Shown: positions 51,311 through 60,711 of the stretch, one piece after another
Numbering within the stretch: the first letter of the stretch is position 1
Layout of the letters: each line of letters opens with the position of its first letter
DNA from: SLRI01 sp036796215
Lineage (GTDB): Bacteria; Pseudomonadota; Alphaproteobacteria; Geminicoccales; Geminicoccaceae
Direction of reading: 5' to 3'
Length of the DNA: 64,000 nt
NCBI GenBank assembly: GCA_036796215.1
Contig: DAIRDJ010000001.1
Location: 29,613-93,612 of the forward strand
Notes under the pieces: model-generated
The model's database searches: none
Seen by the model: the letters and a program-made list of their open reading frames with translations, nothing else
What the model was told of the DNA's origin: nothing
Made by a program: the position numbers and the translations under genes

Positions 51311-51868
51311 ATGACACTGCGCAAGATCGCCCCGCTCGGTCAACCCGTCCTCCTGCGCCAGGCCGTTCCGGTCCAGGACCCGACGGATGCCGCCACGAGC
51401 ACCTTGATCCAGGACATGCTGGAGACGCTGGCCGATGCCCGCGGGCTCGGCCTTGCCGCCCCGCAGGTCTATGCCAGTCGGCGGGTCATCCTGGCGCATG
51501 TGCCGGATGGCGACGGTGCCGTCGACCGTACGGCGCAGCCGCTCGTTCTCGTCAATCCGCGGCTGGCGGTCTTCGATGAGGCCACCGACCTCGCCTTCGA
51601 GGGCTGTCTCTCGATCCCCCGCCTGCGCGGCATCGTCCGTCGCCGGACGCGGGTCGGGCTCGAGGCCCTGGACGCTTCGGGCCGGCCGGTCGAGCGCGAG
51701 GCCCAGGGGCTCTTCGCCCGTATCCTGCAGCACGAGGTCGACCACCTCGACGGCATTCTCTACACGCACCGGCTCGAGGATCCGCGGCATCTCGCCTTCG
51801 ATGATGAAGTCGCGGCGTTGACCACCTATCTTGCCCACAGTTCGGATGACGTCGGAGGCGAGCGATGA
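51311..51868 (+). CDS. def: Peptide deformylase
   Basis: A 185-residue metal enzyme that removes formyl groups from new proteins. All three motifs are present: GLGLAAPQV, EGCLSIP (metal-binding Cys) and HEVDHLDG (two metal-binding His and catalytic Glu). ATG 51311 lacks a clear ribosome site. Neither fmt nor a ribosome-linked gene follows, as in the classic def-fmt operon; instead its stop overlaps the start of a COQ9-family gene by four bases. It may be a second def copy; the rest of the genome is not visible. Confidence 0.94.
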   Translation: MTLRKIAPLGQPVLLRQAVPVQDPTDAATSTLIQDMLETLADARGLGLAAPQVYASRRVILAHVPDGDGAVDRTAQPLVLVNPRLAVFDEATDLAFEGCLSIPRLRGIVRRRTRVGLEALDASGRPVEREAQGLFARILQHEVDHLDGILYTHRLEDPRHLAFDDEVAALTTYLAHSSDDVGGER

Positions 51869-52560
51869 CCGATGCTGCGATGAGTGACGCCATGGCCGAG
51901 CGGGTGGCGCAAAAGGACGCCATCCTCGAGGCGGCACTGGTGCACGCCGCGTTCGACGGCTGGAGCCGTCGCACCTTGAACCAGGCGGCCGAGGATGCCG
52001 GCTTCGACACGGCCACCGCCAGGCGCCTCTTCCCGCAAGGCGGCGACAGCCTGCTCGCCTGGCTCGGCGACTGGGCCGACCGGCGGATGCTGGAGCAGCT
52101 CGACCACGAGGCGCTCGCCCGGATGCCGGTGCGGCAGCGGATCGCCTCGCTCGTGCGCACCCGGATCGAGATCCTGGACGATCACAAGGAGGCGATGCGC
52201 CGGGCGGCGCTGATCCGTGGCAATCCCGCCAATATCGGCACGGCCGGCAAGGCGCTCTGGCGCACGGTCGACCGGATCTGGGATGCCGCGGGCTTTCCGA
52301 TCAGTCGTGAGCAGGGGCTCAGCCGGTACACTCGCCGGGCGACCCTGGCCGGTGTCCTGGTCTCGACGGTACTCTACTGGCTCGAGGACATCTCGCCGGA
52401 CAACGGGGAGACCTGGGCCTTTCTCGACCGGCGGATCGAGGACGTGATGCGCATCGGCCAGGTGCGCGGCCAACTCAAGGGCCTGGTTCGCAACCTGCCG
52501 GGTGCGGGGCTCCTGCAACAGACCAAGAAGTCGCGCAGCGGCGCCATGCCGTCGCGCTGA
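51865..52560 (+). CDS. COQ9 family protein
   Basis: A 231-residue protein of the COQ9 family, a TetR-like fold that binds lipids and helps ubiquinone synthesis. It has an N-terminal helical part (KDAILEAALVHAAFDGWSRRTLNQAAEDAGFD) and the conserved C-terminal COQ9 domain (LWRTVDRIWDAAG, STVLYWLEDISPDNGETWAFLDRRIEDVMRIG). The ATG at 51865 overlaps the def stop. COQ9 genes often lie near rpsU in alphaproteobacteria, as here. It probably presents quinone precursors to a Coq7-type hydroxylase. Confidence 0.92.
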   Translation: MTDAAMSDAMAERVAQKDAILEAALVHAAFDGWSRRTLNQAAEDAGFDTATARRLFPQGGDSLLAWLGDWADRRMLEQLDHEALARMPVRQRIASLVRTRIEILDDHKEAMRRAALIRGNPANIGTAGKALWRTVDRIWDAAGFPISREQGLSRYTRRATLAGVLVSTVLYWLEDISPDNGETWAFLDRRIEDVMRIGQVRGQLKGLVRNLPGAGLLQQTKKSRSGAMPSR

Positions 52561-52573
52561 CGGCAGCGATCGC

Positions 52574-55500
52574 CTACTCCGCTGGCGCCGGCAGCCGGCC
52601 CTCGACGGCATCGCTCGGTGATCCCAAGGGTGTGGGATCGCCCAATGGCCCGAAAAAGCGCTGGCGGAGCAGTGGGCTCCCGTCGTGCCCGTCGAGCGTG
52701 AGCTCGAGGTCGACGATCCAGGCCAGAAGATCGAGATAGCCGTCGAGCACCCCGGTCCCGTCGGGCCCGAAAAAGCGGACCTCTTCAGGGACGGGACGAA
52801 TCACTCCGCGGTCGACCACGAGGCCGGCGTCCAACCGCTCGACGGGGAGGCCGCCCGCCGTTGCCGAGGCCGCCCCCAATGCCCCCTCGGTCAACACCAG
52901 AGCAGCCGTGCCGTCGAGATTGCCGATCAGCTCACGCACGCTGCGGCCGTGCGTCTCGAGCCGGGCCCCGAGATCGAGTGTGCCGCTCAGCGCCTCGGCA
53001 CGGGCGCCCATGGCGGTGAGGACACTGTCGGCAGCGAAGCGTTCGAGTGCGAGGTCCAGCGTGAGATCGGCCCTGGCCCCGTCATCGCGGGCGACGAGCG
53101 CCATGCCGCCATCGATCAGCCCAGCCTCGCCTGCCCAGCGAAAGGCCGGCACGGTCAGCGTCCCGTTCTCGAGTTGGCTCTTGATCTCGATCGGCGGCGC
53201 ATCCGGGTCGGTGCCGAACACCGTGAGCGCGATCTCCGCCTCGTGCGCCTGCAGCCAGCCCCACCGCAACGTCTGCGCCGGCCAGTAGCCGAGCCAGCGT
53301 TCGGGCGGCCCAGGAACGAAGTCCAAGAGCGGGGTCGCCAACCGATAAAGGAGAGCCGCCGTCTCCCCGGAAAGCGGCCCGAGGCGCAGACCGAAGCGGT
53401 CGAGCGGGCCCGGGTCCGAGGATGCCCGGCTCGCGTCGAGGCCGACGCCGAGGTCACCGAGCGCCAGGTCGAGAACGGCGGCCCGCAACCCGCCCTCGCC
53501 GACATCGAGCTGCGCCTCGGCCGTCAACGGGCCCTGCAGGAGCGGCCCGGTCGACGCCATGCCACCGAGCTGACGCAGCAGGGCATCAGCCTCGACCGCT
53601 TCGAGGCTGAACTCGACGGCCGCCGCCGGTCGCTCGCGCCACCCCGTGATCGAGGCGACACCGCGGCCGGTGAAGAGATCGGCATCGAGCGTGGCACTCA
53701 CCTCCATGCGATCCAGATCGCCGGCGAGCCCGCCACGGATGTTGAGCGGGCCGAGCAGCGCCATGGCGATCGGCGGCTCGCCACCAGCGAGCCTGACGAG
53801 ACGCGACAGGGATGCGACGTCGACCGCGAGGTCGAGCTCGAAGGTGCGGCTCGGGGCATGGGCGCGCCCACTCACTGTGGCGGCACTGCCGGCGATGTCG
53901 TTCAGGCTCAGCCGCTCGATCGCAACGGCACCATCGCTGCTGTCGAGGCGTGCCGTCAGGCTGCCGAAGCGGGCCTCGCCGAGGCTGGTACGCGCTATCC
54001 GCATGTCGATCGCAAGGTCGGTCGAGGCTGCGAGCCCGAGCAGTTGATCGAGCGCTGCCGCAGGTGACGTGGCACCCGAGACCTCGTCGAGCGCCAACCG
54101 GTCGATCGAGGTCCAGACCGCCACTTGCGGCAGGCCCCCGGCCGGAGCCTGCCGGAATGCGAGACCGCCCAACGCCTGGAGTGCGTCCAGGCGAAGGTCG
54201 GTGTTCTGCAAGGTCAGCTGCGGCGGCTGCCACTCGAGATCGGTTTGGAGCGCCAGGGTGGCCGAGCCCTGAAGGAGGGCCGGTGGCTCGATAAACGCGG
54301 CCGCGAGCTCGCCTGGTGCCTGAAGCGCAGCCTCCAATCGACCGGTCAGCCGGGGAGCAGCAGCGCCCGCCAAGGGACCGTAGCGGCCACTGAAGGCGAG
54401 ATCGCCAGGGCCGGGCAGGACGGCGGTCGCGCGAGCGATGTCGACCATGCCCATGCCATCGAGCACGAGATCGAGGTCCACCTGGCGAAGTGTTCCGGCC
54501 CGCCACTCGACGACGGCGGCACGCAGCTCGATCGAGCCCCGCAAAGCCGGCGGCAAGAGATCGGCAAGGTGCGAGGCGAGGTCCGACGGGTCGGCAATGG
54601 CGTCCGGCAGGATCAGCCGGTCGGCGTCGAGCCGCAGGTCGACCGAAGGCGCCCTGCCGGCCTCGAGTTGCAGGCTCCCCGTCAAGGCCTGGCCAGCGAG
54701 CTCGAGCGAGGCCTGCTCCAGCCGCACCACGGTTGGACCCTCGCCCAGTGCCAGCGACAGGTCGCCCGCGAGCGCGACTTGCAGCTCGGGTAGCGGCGAA
54801 CGCAGGAGATCTGGCCAAAGGGCGGCGAGCACGGCTCCAAGCGGTGTGGCCGACGGCGAGAGGTCGAGGGTCAGCTGCCCGGCGAGGTCGCTGCCCGATG
54901 GCTCGGCACGAAGCTGGCCGCGAAACTCCAGGCGATCCGTCACCGCCCCGGTCATCGCCTCGATCGAGAGCTGCACCGGCACCGGCCGCGTCGGCAAGGC
55001 GCTGCCGAGCCTGCTCTCGAGCCCCAGGGTTACGGGGGTCTCGGCCGCGGCCGACCGACCGCGAAGGCTCAATCGGCTGCCGCCGGCCTCGCCTTCGCGC
55101 TCGAGCAACCCTTCGATGTCACGCCACAGCACCGCGCCGTCGCCTGTCGCGAGGGCCCCGCCGGTAAACGCGAGGCGGCGGATCGGCAGCTGCCGGCTAC
55201 TCGCGGTGAGCCGCTCGGCCATGGCATCGATCTCGGCGGTGGGATCGGCCAGAAGCTGCAGCTCGGGCCGGACCAGGGTGGCAACCTCGACCAAAAGGGT
55301 GCCGGTGACGAGCGGCAGGGGTGCGACGTCGAGATCGAGCCGATCGGCGCGCAGGACGAAGCCGTCCTCCGGCCTGCCGAGCCGCGGCTGGTGCACCGTC
55401 ACGACCGGTTGCGGCAGGAGCTTGAGATCGACCCCGCCGGAGGTGACCAGCGGATGGCCTGTCCAGGCCAGCACTGCCTCTGCGATCCGCGCTTCGAGCC

Positions 55501-55591
55501 GCGCCTCGTCGAGCACGGCCTGCAGGAGATAGACTGTAACGGCGGCAACGGCGGCCAAGAGCAGGGCCGCACCACCGATCAGGTAGCGCAA
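52574..55591 (-). CDS. AsmA-family protein
   Basis: A 1005-residue envelope protein. One membrane helix near residues 3-25 (YLIGGAALLLAAVAAVTVYLL) is followed by a long beta-rich periplasmic part starting HPLVTSGGVDLKLLPQPVVTVHQPRL, the AsmA N-terminal signature, and ending with the AsmA-like C-terminal domain (FAADSVLTAMGARAEALSGTLDLGARLETHG). AsmA proteins are thought to form grooves that carry phospholipids to the outer membrane. The gene converges on the COQ9 gene, 13 bases apart. Its promoter lies in the 317-base gap upstream. Confidence 0.9.
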   Translation of the reverse strand: MRYLIGGAALLLAAVAAVTVYLLQAVLDEARLEARIAEAVLAWTGHPLVTSGGVDLKLLPQPVVTVHQPRLGRPEDGFVLRADRLDLDVAPLPLVTGTLLVEVATLVRPELQLLADPTAEIDAMAERLTASSRQLPIRRLAFTGGALATGDGAVLWRDIEGLLEREGEAGGSRLSLRGRSAAAETPVTLGLESRLGSALPTRPVPVQLSIEAMTGAVTDRLEFRGQLRAEPSGSDLAGQLTLDLSPSATPLGAVLAALWPDLLRSPLPELQVALAGDLSLALGEGPTVVRLEQASLELAGQALTGSLQLEAGRAPSVDLRLDADRLILPDAIADPSDLASHLADLLPPALRGSIELRAAVVEWRAGTLRQVDLDLVLDGMGMVDIARATAVLPGPGDLAFSGRYGPLAGAAAPRLTGRLEAALQAPGELAAAFIEPPALLQGSATLALQTDLEWQPPQLTLQNTDLRLDALQALGGLAFRQAPAGGLPQVAVWTSIDRLALDEVSGATSPAAALDQLLGLAASTDLAIDMRIARTSLGEARFGSLTARLDSSDGAVAIERLSLNDIAGSAATVSGRAHAPSRTFELDLAVDVASLSRLVRLAGGEPPIAMALLGPLNIRGGLAGDLDRMEVSATLDADLFTGRGVASITGWRERPAAAVEFSLEAVEADALLRQLGGMASTGPLLQGPLTAEAQLDVGEGGLRAAVLDLALGDLGVGLDASRASSDPGPLDRFGLRLGPLSGETAALLYRLATPLLDFVPGPPERWLGYWPAQTLRWGWLQAHEAEIALTVFGTDPDAPPIEIKSQLENGTLTVPAFRWAGEAGLIDGGMALVARDDGARADLTLDLALERFAADSVLTAMGARAEALSGTLDLGARLETHGRSVRELIGNLDGTAALVLTEGALGAASATAGGLPVERLDAGLVVDRGVIRPVPEEVRFFGPDGTGVLDGYLDLLAWIVDLELTLDGHDGSPLLRQRFFGPLGDPTPLGSPSDAVEGRLPAPAE

Positions 55592-55908
55592 GGCCGATCC
55601 GCAACGATCTGGAAGGCGGGAGGACCGCCCTCGGCGACAACACGCATGATCATGGCAGAGGAATAGAAGTGCACCGCCGCCGTCGCAAGCCCCGGCTGGT
55701 GCACCAACGAACGATGCGCTGGTCTGCGCGTCCCATGCTGCAGCCGCGACCCCGGCGGTGGCTCATCCGTCATGCAGCGATAGCGATGACCCGCCTCGCC
55801 GCCCCGGCGACGCATCAACAGGCCGCCCCTGATCCCCGAGCTTGCGCCCGGCCACGCGATGGTGGCCCTCCCCGACCGTCACGAACGATCGGGGAGGGTG
55901 CCCAATCG
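55592..55908. other. Intergenic region between asmA-like and degP-like genes
   Basis: This 317-base stretch holds the promoter of the AsmA gene and, near its right end, the hairpin after degP. Several short frames cross it without coding character. No RNA gene or repeat was recognised. Confidence 0.5.
55866..55898 (-). terminator. Hairpin after the DegP-type protease gene
   Basis: A perfect 10-bp stem, CCCTCCCCGA (55866-55875) with TCGGGGAGGG (55889-55898), has a 13-base loop with a possible inner CGT/ACG pairing. It starts 10 bases beyond the degP stop. No U-tract follows, so Rho-independent function is uncertain. Confidence 0.55.
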
Positions 55909-57411
55909 TCAGGCGAGACGGATGTCCAGCGTGGCGAAGCGCTGCTCGCCGTTGCGGTTGATCAGGACCAGCACCGCTGCCCGGTCCTTGGCCTCGGCGG
56001 CTTCCACGCGCTCGACGACCTCTTCGGGCGTGGCGACCGGCTCGTTGTCGACCGAGAGAATGACGTCACCGACACTCAGCCACTCGGCGGCGGCACCCTT
56101 GGCGCCGACGACCACGACACCCTCCGCTTCCGGGGCGAGGCCGGCCGCCTGTCGGGCTGCCTCGTCGAGGGCGGCGAGCTCGAGCCCCAGCACCTCGACC
56201 TCGGCGGTCACGGGTGCGGCCGGCGGCGGCTCGGCCGAGGCGAGCTGTGCCGTGGGCGCCTCGCCCGGGGCGACCTCGAGGGTCCGGGCCTCACCACGCC
56301 GCCAGACGGTCAGCCCCTGCGACTGGCCTGGCTCGGCGAGCGCCACGTTGCGGGTCAGCTCGCGCACGGTGTCGATCGGCGCGTCGCCGAACGCCAGGAT
56401 CACGTCGCCGACCTCGAGGCCAGCCGCGGCGGCCGGGCTCTCGGGCGTCACGCTGGCGACGAGGGCACCCCGGGCGTCCTCGAGCTCGAGACTGTCGGCG
56501 ATCAGCGGCGTGACGGGCTGGATCTGTACGCCCAGCCAGCCGCGGGTGATGCGACCCTCTTCCTTGAGCTGAGCGATCAAGGGCTCGGCGAGATTGGCGG
56601 GGATGGCGAAGCCGATGCCGACATTGCCGCCCGTGGGCGAGAAGATCGCGGTGTTGATACCGATGACGTTGCCATGCACGTCGAAGGTCGGCCCGCCAGA
56701 ATTGCCGCGATTGATCGGCGCGTCGATCTGCAGGTAGTCGTCATAGGGGCCCGAATTGATGTCGCGGCCGCGGGCCGAGACGATGCCGGCGGTCACCGTG
56801 CCGCCGAGACCGAAGGGGTTGCCGACCGCAATGGTCCAGTCGCCGACCCGGACGGCATCGCTGTCGCCGAAGGTGAGGTAGGGCAAGGGCTCGGTGCTCT
56901 CGACCTTCAAGAGCGCCAGATCGATCATGTCGTCGCGGCCAACGATGGTGGCATCGAGCCTGCGGCCGTCCTCGAGCACGATGGCCACGGCGGTCGCCTC
57001 GGCGATCACGTGGTTGTTGGTGACGACATAGCCTTCGGCATCGATGATGAAGCCCGAGCCCATCGCCTGGCTGTCGGGGCGCGGCATCGGTTGCTCGTCC
57101 TGCGGGGGCATGCCAGGGACAGGCGGTCCGAAGTCACGGAAGAAGGGTGAGAGCGGGCTGTCCGGGCCCATGCCGTCGAAGCTCGCCTGGGCCGGCGCCG
57201 GGCGCGTCGCAATGACGCTGACCACGGCCGGCGACACCCGCTCGACGAGATCGGCGAAGCTGCCCGGCAGCTCGTTGGCCGGCAAGGGTTGCGCGTTGAG
57301 GGGCGCGGCGAAGCCCGGCAGTATCGGCAGGAGGGCTGTGGTGCCGAGCATCACGGCTAGCGTCAGGGTCGCCGCGCGCGGGCGCGACCTCGCATTCGAC
57401 AAATTTCTCAT
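55909..57411 (-). CDS. DegP/HtrA-family serine protease with two PDZ domains
   Basis: A 500-residue periplasmic protease/chaperone. A signal peptide ends near residue 40. The catalytic triad is H134 (TNNHVI), D164 (DLALLK) and S238 (GNSGGP). Two PDZ domains follow (about 280-380 and 410-495). It degrades or refolds damaged envelope proteins. ATG 57411 has GAGG upstream; the longer frame is discarded because it would bury the signal peptide. It is transcribed away from an SDR gene across a 348-base gap. I found no TGATCC-N18-TAR promoter in front of it, so it does not appear to belong to the ChrR-linked regulon. Confidence 0.95.
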   Translation of the reverse strand: MRNLSNARSRPRAATLTLAVMLGTTALLPILPGFAAPLNAQPLPANELPGSFADLVERVSPAVVSVIATRPAPAQASFDGMGPDSPLSPFFRDFGPPVPGMPPQDEQPMPRPDSQAMGSGFIIDAEGYVVTNNHVIAEATAVAIVLEDGRRLDATIVGRDDMIDLALLKVESTEPLPYLTFGDSDAVRVGDWTIAVGNPFGLGGTVTAGIVSARGRDINSGPYDDYLQIDAPINRGNSGGPTFDVHGNVIGINTAIFSPTGGNVGIGFAIPANLAEPLIAQLKEEGRITRGWLGVQIQPVTPLIADSLELEDARGALVASVTPESPAAAAGLEVGDVILAFGDAPIDTVRELTRNVALAEPGQSQGLTVWRRGEARTLEVAPGEAPTAQLASAEPPPAAPVTAEVEVLGLELAALDEAARQAAGLAPEAEGVVVVGAKGAAAEWLSVGDVILSVDNEPVATPEEVVERVEAAEAKDRAAVLVLINRNGEQRFATLDIRLA

Positions 57412-57759
57412 CTGTCCAAGTCCTCGTCTAGCATCGGTGGCCGTGCCGACTACTGGCATACAGGGCACGATGTCCGGCCGGGACGTAGTCTAAACTTGCG
57501 TCCTATACCATTTCCGCAGGGTTAATTTTGCGCCATCCGGGCAGCGTCGAGTGGCGGCTGGCAAACCTGTGCCGTCATCACATATGCCAAGCGCGCGTCG
57601 TCGATCGTGCTCGCCACGCCCGCGGTTTCCGTCGTCACGGTGACGATGGTGCTGATCTGGGCCAGAGGCTGAAGACCATCTTCGGTTGATCGGTCGCGGT
57701 CAACTCTGCATTCTCCGTGCCGTGGCGGCAGACCACGCACATCAACAGGGAGGAACGAG
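57412..57759. other. Divergent intergenic region
   Basis: This 348-base stretch separates the protease gene from the SDR gene. A TATAGG element on the minus strand, near the A/T-rich patch at 57495-57535, is a candidate -10 for the protease but lacks a clear -35. A 100-codon minus-strand frame crosses it but shows no ribosome site or family match. Confidence 0.45.
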
Positions 57760-58572
57760 ATGAGCGGACTCGACGGCAAGGTGGCGCTGGTGACCGGTGG
57801 CGGCACCGGCATCGGCAAGGGCATCGCCCAGCGCTTCTACACGCTCGGGATGAAGGTCGCCGTTGCCGGCCTCGACCAGGCGCGGGACGCCGAGAACCAG
57901 TATCTTGGCCGCAATCTCGGCGGCTTCACCGCAGCCGAGGCGGTGGCGGCCGAGCTCGGCGACCGTGCCGTGGCGCTCGAGGCCGACGTCACCGACCCGG
58001 CCCAGGTGGCGGCGATGACGAAGGCCACGGTCGACGCCTTCGGCCGGATCGACGTGCTCGTCAACGGCGCCGGAGTCATTACCGCCAAGCCCATCCAGGA
58101 GCTCACCGAGGCCGACTGGGACAGCATCATGGACGTCAACGCCAAGGGGACGTTCCTGACCAACCAGGCCGTGGTGGCGCAGATGCGGGCGCAGGGCGGC
58201 GGCGGGCGGATCATCAACATCGCCTCGATCGCGGGCAAGCTCGGCGTGCCGCTCTTGACCCACTACTGCGCGTCCAAATGGGCGGTGATCGGCTTTTCGA
58301 TCTCGCTCGCCAAGGAGGTGGCGAAGGAGGGCATCACTGTGAACTGCCTCTGCCCCGGCATCGTCGGCACTGCCATGTGGACGCTCTTGAGCAAGGTCTT
58401 CGCCGAGCCCGGCGAAAGCGAGGAAGCCGCCTACAAGCGGTCGGTCGAGGCCTTCATCCCGCAGGGCGTGCCGCAGACCGAGGCGGACATGGCCGACATG
58501 ACCGTCTTCCTCGCCACGGCAGCCCATGTCACCGGCCAAGCCTTCGCCGTGGACGGCGGCGCCTCACACTGA
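57760..58572 (+). CDS. Classical SDR oxidoreductase
   Basis: A 270-residue classical short-chain dehydrogenase. The cofactor motif TGGGTGIGKG lies at residues 12-21, NGAG near residue 107, and the catalytic Ser, Tyr and Lys in NIASIAGKLGVPLLTHYCASK. The C-terminus VTGQAFAVDGGASH is typical of the family. An insertion (AENQYLGRNLGGFTAAEAVAAE) after the second strand resembles sorbitol and gluconate dehydrogenases, so a sugar or polyol substrate is likely. GGGAGG lies upstream of ATG 57760. It faces a UxaA-family dehydratase gene, which would also fit a sugar-acid pathway. Confidence 0.9.
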   Translation: MSGLDGKVALVTGGGTGIGKGIAQRFYTLGMKVAVAGLDQARDAENQYLGRNLGGFTAAEAVAAELGDRAVALEADVTDPAQVAAMTKATVDAFGRIDVLVNGAGVITAKPIQELTEADWDSIMDVNAKGTFLTNQAVVAQMRAQGGGGRIINIASIAGKLGVPLLTHYCASKWAVIGFSISLAKEVAKEGITVNCLCPGIVGTAMWTLLSKVFAEPGESEEAAYKRSVEAFIPQGVPQTEADMADMTVFLATAAHVTGQAFAVDGGASH

Positions 58573-58602
58573 AGCCCGCAGCCGAAGCCGGCAGCGGCGC
58601 GC

Positions 58603-58749
58603 TCAGCTCTTCTTGGCGGGTGCAGCAGCCCCCGGCTTCGGCTTGACCATGGCACTGCTCACCGAGCCCGCTGCGGGGCCGGCCACGACCTTCTTGTCGG
58701 CCTTGGGCTTCTTGATCTCGCGATTGCTGCGTTTTTGGCTTTTGGCCAT
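58603..58749 (-). CDS. Small lysine-rich protein of 48 residues
   Basis: A short frame from ATG 58749 to the stop at 58603, missed by usual length limits. It begins MAKSQKRSNREIKKPKADKK and ends in a Pro/Ala/Lys tail (APAKKS). GGAG lies ten bases upstream of the start. Eleven or more of the 48 residues are lysine and there is no hydrophobic segment, so a disordered nucleic-acid-binding protein is likely. Proteins with this MAKSQKRSNRE start are, to my knowledge, common but uncharacterised in alphaproteobacteria. It is between converging or lone genes with no evident operon. Confidence 0.75.
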   Translation of the reverse strand: MAKSQKRSNREIKKPKADKKVVAGPAAGSVSSAMVKPKPGAAAPAKKS

Positions 58750-58834
58750 GTGTCGTCTCCAGGGCTGCGCCGGATCGCGCAGCCCGTCAATCTAGCAGGC
58801 CGGGCCACCGCTACCCAGCGAAATAGAGGATCCT

Positions 58835-58890
58835 ACATCACCGCGCCGATCTGCCCCCTGGGTGCGATCACATGACCGCGCCGATCTGCC
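58835..58890 (-). repeat. Direct duplication of the uxaA 3' end
   Basis: Two 21-base copies at 58835-58855 and 58870-58890 differ by a single base and are 35 bases apart. The right copy encodes the last residues of the UxaA protein (QIGAVM) and its stop; the left copy is a non-translated remnant with its own ATG-TAG end. It looks like a small tandem duplication. Confidence 0.8.
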
Positions 58891-60394
58891 AGGGGATGAA
58901 CTCGTGATCGCCGATGCCGAGCGCCTCGGATTTCGACGGCTCGCCGGACGCCACCTGCAGCAGGAGATCGAGGATCTCGCGACCCTTGCTCTCGATCGTC
59001 GCCCCGCCGTCCAGGATGTCGCCGCAGTTGAGGTCCATGTCCTCGACCATCCGCTCGAACATGGGCGTGTTGGTGGCGAGCTTGATCGAGGGTGCCGGCT
59101 TGTAGCCGAAGCAGGAGCCGCGGCCGGTGGTGAAGACCACGATACTGGCCCCGGACGCCACCTGGCCCGTGACCGAGGCCGGATCGTAGCCCGGGCTGTC
59201 CATGAAGACGAAGCCCTTGGTGTTCACGGGCTCGGCATATTTGAAGACACCGGCGAGGTTCGTCGTACCGCCCTTGGCGGCAGCGCCCAGGGACTTCTCC
59301 AGGATGGTCGTGAGCCCGCCCGCCTTGTTGCCGGGCGACGGGTTGTTGTTCATCTCGCCACCGTTCGAGGCCGTGTAGTGCTCCCACCAGTGGATGCGCT
59401 CGATCAGCTTCTGGGCGACCTCCTCGCTCACCGCGCGCTGCGTCAGCAGGTGCTCCGCCCCATAGATCTCGGGTGTTTCCGCCAGGATACCGGTGCCACC
59501 CTGGGCCACCAGGAGATCGGTCGCATAGCCCAGGGCCGGGTTGGCGGTGATGCCGGAATAGGCATCCGAGCCGCCGCACTGGAGCGCCACGGAGAGCTCG
59601 GCCGCCGAGACCCGCTGCCGGGCGATCTCGTTGGCATGCGGCAGCATCTCCTTGACCATCGCCGTCGCCCGCTCGACCGTCTTGCGCGTCCCGCCCGTGT
59701 CCTGCAGCGTCATCGTCCGGAACAGCGGCCCACGCTCGAGCTGATAGGCCTCGAGCAGGAAGTCGATCTGGTTCACCTCGCACCCGAGGCCGATCATGAT
59801 GATCCCGGCGAAATTCGGGTGTCGCGCATAGCCCCAGAGCGTACGCTGCAGGGTGGCGAAGCCCTCGCCGCGATCGGCCATGCCGCAGCCGGTCGAATGG
59901 GTGAGCGCAACGACGCCGTCGACATTCGGGTACCTGGCGAGTTCTTCCTTGGGGAAGTGCTGCTGGATGAACCGGCAGACCGAGGCCGAGCAGTTCACCG
60001 AGGAGAGAATGCCGATATAGTTGCGCGTCCCCACCCGCCCGTTCTGCCGCACATAGCCCATGAAGGTGTCACGCTCGGCCTCGGGCAGCATCACCGTCTC
60101 GCGCACCGCACTGCCGATCGCATAGTCGCGGGCGAAGTCCGCCATCTCGCAATTCTGCACGTGGACATGGTCGCCCGGCAGGATGTCGGCGCTGGCGACG
60201 CCGATGATCTGGTTGTACTTCCTGACCGGGGCACCGTTCGGGATCTTCATGGTCGCGATCTTGTGCCCGGCCGGGATCTTCGCCGTCGTGGTCACGCCTT
60301 CGGCATCGAGGCGGGTGTGATCGGCAATGGCGCGCCTCGCCACCACGACATTGTCGGCGGCATTGAGGCGGACGGTGAGCTGGGTTTCGGTCAT
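58868..60394 (-). CDS. UxaA-family altronate/galactarate-type dehydratase
   Basis: A 508-residue sugar-acid dehydratase with an N-terminal SAF domain (about 1-100: NVVVARRAIADHTRLD, ILPGDHVHVQNCEMADF) and a large UxaA domain (GYVRQNGRVGTRNYIGILSSVNCS, HSTGCGM, LQCGGSDAYSGITANPALG, GRGSCFGYKPAPSIKLATN). The reaction removes water from altronate, galactarate or a related acid to give a keto-deoxy acid, with a metal cofactor. ATG 60394 has GGAG upstream; the longer frame is antisense to the next gene. The specific substrate is not evident. A duplicated scrap of its 3' end follows the stop. Confidence 0.93.
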   Translation of the reverse strand: MTETQLTVRLNAADNVVVARRAIADHTRLDAEGVTTTAKIPAGHKIATMKIPNGAPVRKYNQIIGVASADILPGDHVHVQNCEMADFARDYAIGSAVRETVMLPEAERDTFMGYVRQNGRVGTRNYIGILSSVNCSASVCRFIQQHFPKEELARYPNVDGVVALTHSTGCGMADRGEGFATLQRTLWGYARHPNFAGIIMIGLGCEVNQIDFLLEAYQLERGPLFRTMTLQDTGGTRKTVERATAMVKEMLPHANEIARQRVSAAELSVALQCGGSDAYSGITANPALGYATDLLVAQGGTGILAETPEIYGAEHLLTQRAVSEEVAQKLIERIHWWEHYTASNGGEMNNNPSPGNKAGGLTTILEKSLGAAAKGGTTNLAGVFKYAEPVNTKGFVFMDSPGYDPASVTGQVASGASIVVFTTGRGSCFGYKPAPSIKLATNTPMFERMVEDMDLNCGDILDGGATIESKGREILDLLLQVASGEPSKSEALGIGDHEFIPWQIGAVM

Positions 60395-60711
60395 GTGGTC
60401 GGATGCTCCCTCGGGCGGCCCACCAACCGGGCGGCCGAGGCGGAAGCGCCGCCGGCCGCTGCGGTCTCTGGCCGCATGGCGATCCGTGTCATCGCAGATG
60501 CCGCCGGCTTGTGCAAACGGCCTGTTGCCGACCGGTGACTCGACGAGGCCGCGACGCCAGGGCACTCGCCGGCGTTGCGCTCGCGCGCTATCTGACGCGG
60601 CGTCCCGCAACCAATGTTCAGAACCGCGCCCACCGCACAAGGCCGCTCCGTGTCATCGCTCCGCCCCGCCGCCGGCGCCGCGCCCGCATCACCCGACGAT
60701 CGCCCAAGCCC
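60395..60711. other. Region between uxaA-type gene and LPG-synthase-like gene
   Basis: This 317-base gap holds the promoter of the minus-strand dehydratase. On the plus strand a short frame of about 33 codons (ATG near 60614) ends in TGA exactly overlapping the TTG start at 60712, which may be a coupled leader peptide or chance. The plus frame of the downstream gene is also open through most of the gap but has no clear start. Confidence 0.4.

Noticed and set aside
57522..57824. A 100-codon minus-strand frame between the protease and SDR genes
   Set aside because: It overlaps the start and ribosome site of the SDR gene and has no ribosome site or conserved pattern of its own.
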